Source: Polynucleobacter sp.
GTDB lineage: Bacteria > Pseudomonadota > Gammaproteobacteria > Burkholderiales > Burkholderiaceae_D
Assembly (NCBI GenBank): GCA_021737945.1
Contig: JAIPCX010000013.1
Span: forward strand, 27,567-91,566
DNA: 64,000 nt
Direction: 5' to 3'
A program made the position numbers and the translations under genes. Positions 60,061 to 64,000 of the stretch are shown here, in pieces; the stretch's first letter is position 1; every line of letters begins with the position of its first letter. Under the pieces are notes generated by a model. The model searched no databases. It worked only from the letters and a program-made list of their open reading frames with translations, and was not told the origin of the DNA.

Positions 60061-62391
60061 ATGGTTGAGATCGAGATAGACGGAAAAAAAGTCGAGGTGC
60101 AGGAGGGCTCCATGGTGATGGATGCCGCCAATCGCCTGGGTACGTATATTCCTCACTTTTGTTATCACAAAAAACTTTCCATCGCGGCTAACTGCCGTAT
60201 GTGTTTAGTCGAAGTCGAGAAGGCCCCTAAACCCTTACCTGCTTGTGCTACGCCAGTGACTGCGGGCATGATCGTTCGCACGCACAGTGAAAAAGCGGTC
60301 AAGGCACAAAAAGATGTAATGCAATTTTTGTTGATCAATCATCCGCTCGATTGTCCTATTTGCGATCAAGGCGGTGAGTGTCAGTTGCAAGATTTGGCTG
60401 TGGGTTATGGCCCATCGTCTTCGCGCTACGAAGAAGAAAAGCGAGTCGTTCATGCTAAAGATGCCGGCCCGCTGATCTCCATGAAAGAGATGAGTCGTTG
60501 CATACACTGCACGCGTTGCGTTCGTTTTGGACAAGAAATTGCGGGTGTCATGGAATTCGGCATGCTCAATCGTGGTGAACATTCAGAGATCACGACTTTT
60601 GTGAATAAGAGCGTGAATTCCGAACTATCCGGAAATATGATTGATATCTGTCCAGTTGGTGCGCTGACATCTAAGCCATTTCGTTACAGCGCACGGACTT
60701 GGGAACTTTCGCGTCGTAAATCAGTCAGCCCGCACGACAGTTTGGGTGCTAATTTGGTAGTGCAGGTAAAAGGTGCGCAAGTGATGCGCGTACTGCCACT
60801 TGAAAATGACGCCATCAATGAATGCTGGTTATCGGATCGTGATCGTTTTGCGTATGAAGGATTAAACAGCGCAGATCGTTTAACTTCGCCGATGATCAAA
60901 CAAGACGGTCAATGGAAAACTACCGACTGGCAAACTGCGCTGGAGTATGTAGCGCATGGCTTGCGAAATATTCGTCTTGAGCACAGTGCAGATTCCATCG
61001 CAGCGCTAGCGACACCGTATTCGACGTTGGAAGAATTATCACTATTGCAGAAAATGATTCGCGGCTTGGGATCAGAGAATGTTGATTTCCGTCTGCGTCA
61101 ATCAGATGTTGTTGGCGATCGTTCGTTTACGCCATGGCTGGGAATGAGTATCGATGCCTTCAGTCATTTGAAGCGCGTATTTGTTATCGGATCTTTCCTG
61201 CGCAAAGATCATCCGCTGTTGGCGGCTAAATTACGATCCGCTGTTCGTCGTGGTGCACAAGTATCCCTGTTGCACGCAACCGATGATGATCTCTTAATGC
61301 CTGTTGCGAACAAACTGATTGCAGCGCCCTCTGATTGGGTGGCTTTACTTGGTGAAGTCGTAGTCGCTGTGGCGCAGAGCAAGCAAATTGATGCGCCGGC
61401 TGAATTGGCACAACTACAGCCATCGCCTACGGCAAAACAAATTGCAGCTGGTTTGCTCTCAGGTGAACCACGCGCGATTGTGTTGGGTAATGCCGCTGCT
61501 CAGCATCCACAAGCTTCACAGTTGCATGCGTTGGCGCAGTGGATTGCGACGAATACGAATGCACAATTTGGCTATCTGACAGAAGCAGCGAATACCGTCG
61601 GTGGCTATTTAGCGAAGGCCTTACCGGTTAACAGAAATTTAGCCGTCGCCCAATTCACCCAGGCGAAAAAAGCGTACGTGTTGTTGAACGTCGAACCCGA
61701 ATTGGATTGCGCTAATCCTCAGCTTGCTCGTTCAGCACTCGAGAAGGCTGAGATGGTTGTGGTGATGTCCCCGTACCGTCACGGTATGGACTATGCCGAT
61801 GTGCTGTTACCGATTGCGCCGTTCTCTGAAACATCCGGCACCTTTGTTAATGCAGAGGGTCGCGCGCAGGGTTTTAATGGAACCGTTAAACCGTTGGGCG
61901 ACACCCGACCCGCATGGAAAGTTTTACGCGTACTCGGTAATTTGCTTGGGCTTGATAACTTTGCTTATGAGAGCTCAGAAGATATCCGCAATGAAGTGTT
62001 AGGCGTTAAAACGCTTGATGGCTTGGATCTTTCGGCACAACTCAGTAATCGCGCAGATATTGCCTTGCATGCGCCACAGACCTCGGCAGAGATTCAGCGC
62101 GTCGCTGACGTGCCTATTTATTTTAGTGATGCGATTGCGCGTCGCTCAGAATCATTGCAGCAGACAGTGGATGCGCAAGCACCCAACGTTAAACTTTCTG
62201 CCAATCTAGCGCAATCGCTCGGTGTGAGTGCAGGTAGTTTAGTGCGAGTGACTCAGGGCACAGGTTCAGTCACGCTGCCTTGCGCGATTGAAAGCGGCTT
62301 ACCAAACAATGTAGTGCGATTGGCTGCAGCGCATGCATCAACGGCTGCCTTGGGTGCGATGTTTGGTTCCATCAAGGTGGAGAAAGCCTGA
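60061..62391 (+). CDS. nuoG: NADH-quinone oxidoreductase subunit G
   Basis: A 776-residue subunit with several iron-sulfur clusters in its N-terminal third and a molybdopterin-oxidoreductase-like fold behind. The start is ATG 60061 ([20 protein letters not shown]). Cluster segments seen: [20 protein letters not shown] for N1b, [17 protein letters not shown] for N5 and [16 protein letters not shown] with [12 protein letters not shown] for N4. The C-terminal half contains [20 protein letters not shown], the remnant molybdopterin domain. Its stop overlaps the nuoH ATG by one base (TGATG). Confidence 0.97.
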   Translation: MVEIEIDGKKVEVQEGSMVMDAANRLGTYIPHFCYHKKLSIAANCRMCLVEVEKAPKPLPACATPVTAGMIVRTHSEKAVKAQKDVMQFLLINHPLDCPICDQGGECQLQDLAVGYGPSSSRYEEEKRVVHAKDAGPLISMKEMSRCIHCTRCVRFGQEIAGVMEFGMLNRGEHSEITTFVNKSVNSELSGNMIDICPVGALTSKPFRYSARTWELSRRKSVSPHDSLGANLVVQVKGAQVMRVLPLENDAINECWLSDRDRFAYEGLNSADRLTSPMIKQDGQWKTTDWQTALEYVAHGLRNIRLEHSADSIAALATPYSTLEELSLLQKMIRGLGSENVDFRLRQSDVVGDRSFTPWLGMSIDAFSHLKRVFVIGSFLRKDHPLLAAKLRSAVRRGAQVSLLHATDDDLLMPVANKLIAAPSDWVALLGEVVVAVAQSKQIDAPAELAQLQPSPTAKQIAAGLLSGEPRAIVLGNAAAQHPQASQLHALAQWIATNTNAQFGYLTEAANTVGGYLAKALPVNRNLAVAQFTQAKKAYVLLNVEPELDCANPQLARSALEKAEMVVVMSPYRHGMDYADVLLPIAPFSETSGTFVNAEGRAQGFNGTVKPLGDTRPAWKVLRVLGNLLGLDNFAYESSEDIRNEVLGVKTLDGLDLSAQLSNRADIALHAPQTSAEIQRVADVPIYFSDAIARRSESLQQTVDAQAPNVKLSANLAQSLGVSAGSLVRVTQGTGSVTLPCAIESGLPNNVVRLAAAHASTAALGAMFGSIKVEKA

Positions 62392-63461
62392 TGGATGATT
62401 TTTTAAATCTGCTGACCAGCACCGGCAGTCAGTTACTTGGTCCTGCTTGGCCGATTGCGTGGACGCTGATTAAAATCATTGCGGTGACGTTGCCCTTGAT
62501 GGGCTGCGTTGCGTATCTCACGCTGTGGGAACGCAAGATGATTGGTTGGATGCATGTGCGTATCGGCCCTAATCGTGTCGGACCAGCGGGCTTGTTACAG
62601 CCGATTGCTGATGCGCTGAAGCTGCTGCTAAAAGAAATTATTGTTCCTGCTAAAGCAAACAAAGCCTTGTTTGTTATTGCGCCGGTAATGACGATCATGC
62701 CTGCGCTGGCTGCTTGGTCAGTCATTCCCTTTGGTCCTGATAAAGCATTAGCCAATGTAAATGCTGGCCTGTTGTTTGTGATGGCCATTACATCGCTGGA
62801 AGTGTACGGCGTGATCATTGCTGGCTGGGCGTCGAATTCTAAATACGCTTTCCTCGGTGCGATGCGCGCGTCAGCGCAAATGGTGTCCTATGAAATCTCC
62901 ATGGGCTTTGTGTTGGTCATTGTTTTGATGGTGTCGGGCAGTTTGAATTTGTCGGAAATTGTGGGCGGGCAGACGCGCGGAATGTTCGCTGATATCGGAC
63001 TCAATTTCTTGTCGTGGAATTGGTTGCCATTGTTCCCTATGTTTGTTGTGTACATCATCTCGGGTATTGCTGAAACGGCGCGTCATCCGTTTGACGTTGT
63101 CGAGGGTGAGTCTGAGATTGTGGCCGGGCACATGGTGGAATATTCAGGCATGTCGTTCGCGATGTTCTTCCTGGCGGAATACGCCAACATGATTTTGATT
63201 TCCATGCTCGCTACGCTGATGTTTTTGGGTGGCTGGAGCGCGCCGTTGGCGTTACTTGATTTTATTCCTGGCTGGATTTGGCTGGGTATCAAGACCTTCT
63301 TGGTGGTTTCGATTTTTATTTGGGTTCGTGCTTCCTTTCCCCGCTATCGCTATGACCAGATCATGCGATTGGGTTGGAAGATTTTCATACCGCTGACGGT
63401 CGTCTATCTGGTGATTGTCGCTGTGTGGATGCAAACCCCCTGGAGTATCTGGAAGCAGTAA
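62391..63461 (+). CDS. nuoH: NADH-quinone oxidoreductase subunit H
   Basis: A 356-residue membrane subunit next to the quinone site. Eight or so transmembrane helices; conserved parts are [50 protein letters not shown] and [20 protein letters not shown]. The acidic loop residues that line the quinone channel are present. It begins on the nuoG stop codon and precedes nuoI by 34 bases. Confidence 0.98.
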   Translation: MDDFLNLLTSTGSQLLGPAWPIAWTLIKIIAVTLPLMGCVAYLTLWERKMIGWMHVRIGPNRVGPAGLLQPIADALKLLLKEIIVPAKANKALFVIAPVMTIMPALAAWSVIPFGPDKALANVNAGLLFVMAITSLEVYGVIIAGWASNSKYAFLGAMRASAQMVSYEISMGFVLVIVLMVSGSLNLSEIVGGQTRGMFADIGLNFLSWNWLPLFPMFVVYIISGIAETARHPFDVVEGESEIVAGHMVEYSGMSFAMFFLAEYANMILISMLATLMFLGGWSAPLALLDFIPGWIWLGIKTFLVVSIFIWVRASFPRYRYDQIMRLGWKIFIPLTVVYLVIVAVWMQTPWSIWKQ

Positions 63462-63495
63462 ACCGACAGGACTAAAGGCCAGAGGCTAAATACAT

Positions 63496-63984
63496 ATGGA
63501 AGCGATCAAAGATTTCCTCGGAAGCTTGATGTTGCGGGAGCTCCTTAAAGGACTCGCGCTGACAGGGCGCTATATGTTTGCGCGCAAAATTACCGTGCAA
63601 TTTCCGGAAGAAAAAACTCCGCAATCACCACGATTCCGTGGCTTGCATGCATTACGCCGCTATCCCAACGGTGAAGAGCGCTGCATCGCGTGCAAGCTGT
63701 GCGAGGCGGTGTGTCCTGCCATGGCGATCAGTATCGAATCAGAGCAACGTGACGATGGTTCGCGTCGCACCACGCGCTATGACATTGATTTAACCAAATG
63801 TATCTTCTGCGGCTTCTGTGAAGAATCATGCCCCGTTGATTCGATCGTGGAAACGCATATTCTCGAGTATCACGGAGAGAAGCGCGGGGATTTGTACTAC
63901 ACCAAAGACATGCTGCTTGCCATCGGTGACAAGTACGAGCCTGAAATTGCCGCCAGCCGCCAAGCTGACGCGCGTTATCGCTGA
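63496..63984 (+). CDS. nuoI: NADH-quinone oxidoreductase subunit I
   Basis: A 162-residue ferredoxin-like subunit with two [4Fe-4S] clusters, N6a and N6b, that relay electrons to NuoB. Cluster motifs are [18 protein letters not shown] and [18 protein letters not shown]; a short amphipathic N-terminus ([20 protein letters not shown]) attaches it to the membrane arm. Length matches the family. nuoJ begins eight bases after its stop. Confidence 0.98.
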   Translation: MEAIKDFLGSLMLRELLKGLALTGRYMFARKITVQFPEEKTPQSPRFRGLHALRRYPNGEERCIACKLCEAVCPAMAISIESEQRDDGSRRTTRYDIDLTKCIFCGFCEESCPVDSIVETHILEYHGEKRGDLYYTKDMLLAIGDKYEPEIAASRQADARYR

Positions 63985-63992
63985 GATTGTTC

Positions 63993-64000
63993 ATGGAATT
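63993..64000 (+). CDS. nuoJ: Start of nuoJ (cut by window end)
   Basis: ATGGAATT at the right edge would give Met-Glu-Phe, the usual beginning of NuoJ, at the position in the operon where nuoJ belongs. Only two and a half codons are visible, so the call rests on gene order. Confidence 0.6.

Overview
The window is a 64 kb piece of a betaproteobacterial chromosome, most likely of the order Burkholderiales. The evidence is the gene order: leuC-entericidin-leuD-leuB-asd-fimV-truA-trpF-trpB-trpA-accD-folC-SPOR-purF, then ilvI-ilvH-ilvC-psd-pssA-leuA, then rpsO-pnp-quinone reductase-tpiA-secG-tRNA-Leu-nuoA to nuoI. This is the usual arrangement of that order. Base composition is moderate, near half G+C by eye, with clearly AT-richer patches. 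I cannot name the genus. I saw no rRNA, CRISPR array, integrase, insertion sequence or replication origin.

Bases 1-9400 are accessory. They hold small or poorly known genes: RidA, PhnA/YjdM, an orphan FlaG, an adhesin-E-like periplasmic protein, two divergent paralogous helix-turn-helix genes, a small winged-helix regulator and small membrane proteins. The most unusual content is a family of three minus-strand paralogues (1-436, 2828-4237, 4398-5201). Each joins a truncated-haemoglobin-type domain to a C-terminal domain that looks YbjN/type-III-chaperone-like. One copy has a normal haem-binding globin plus a second globin that has lost the proximal histidine. The other two have only the His-less version.

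Bases 9400-20400 hold an FAD oxidase-DUF2069-WrbA cluster, YihY, an alpha/beta hydrolase with MetY, a CBS protein, two MFS transporters, chorismate synthase and an M48 lipoprotein protease. Bases 20400-37200 are biosynthetic: leucine (leuC, leuD, leuB), aspartate semialdehyde (asd), tryptophan (trpF, trpB, trpA), fatty acids (accD), folate (folC) and purines (purF), with fimV, truA and a cystathionine-gamma-synthase-family gene. A 10-bp unit is repeated eight times just upstream of accD. cvpA, usually found between the SPOR gene and purF, is absent.

Bases 37200-48200 hold a LOG-family gene, a TetR regulator, an RDD membrane protein, the branched-chain operon ilvI-ilvH-ilvC, phospholipid genes psd and pssA, and leuA. 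leuA is preceded by a clear leader peptide with a leucine-codon run and a segment able to pair with the leuA Shine-Dalgarno region. A weaker leader-peptide candidate precedes ilvI. Three AT-rich, serine-rich, effector-like genes interrupt these housekeeping blocks: a two-gene cassette between ilvC and psd, an LRR protein between leuA and rpsO, and next to it a frameshifted pseudogene.

Bases 50000-64000 hold rpsO-pnp, a quinone reductase, tpiA, secG, tRNA-Leu(GAG) and the respiratory complex I operon from nuoA to the first codons of nuoJ, including an unexpected 39-codon ORF between nuoC and nuoD.
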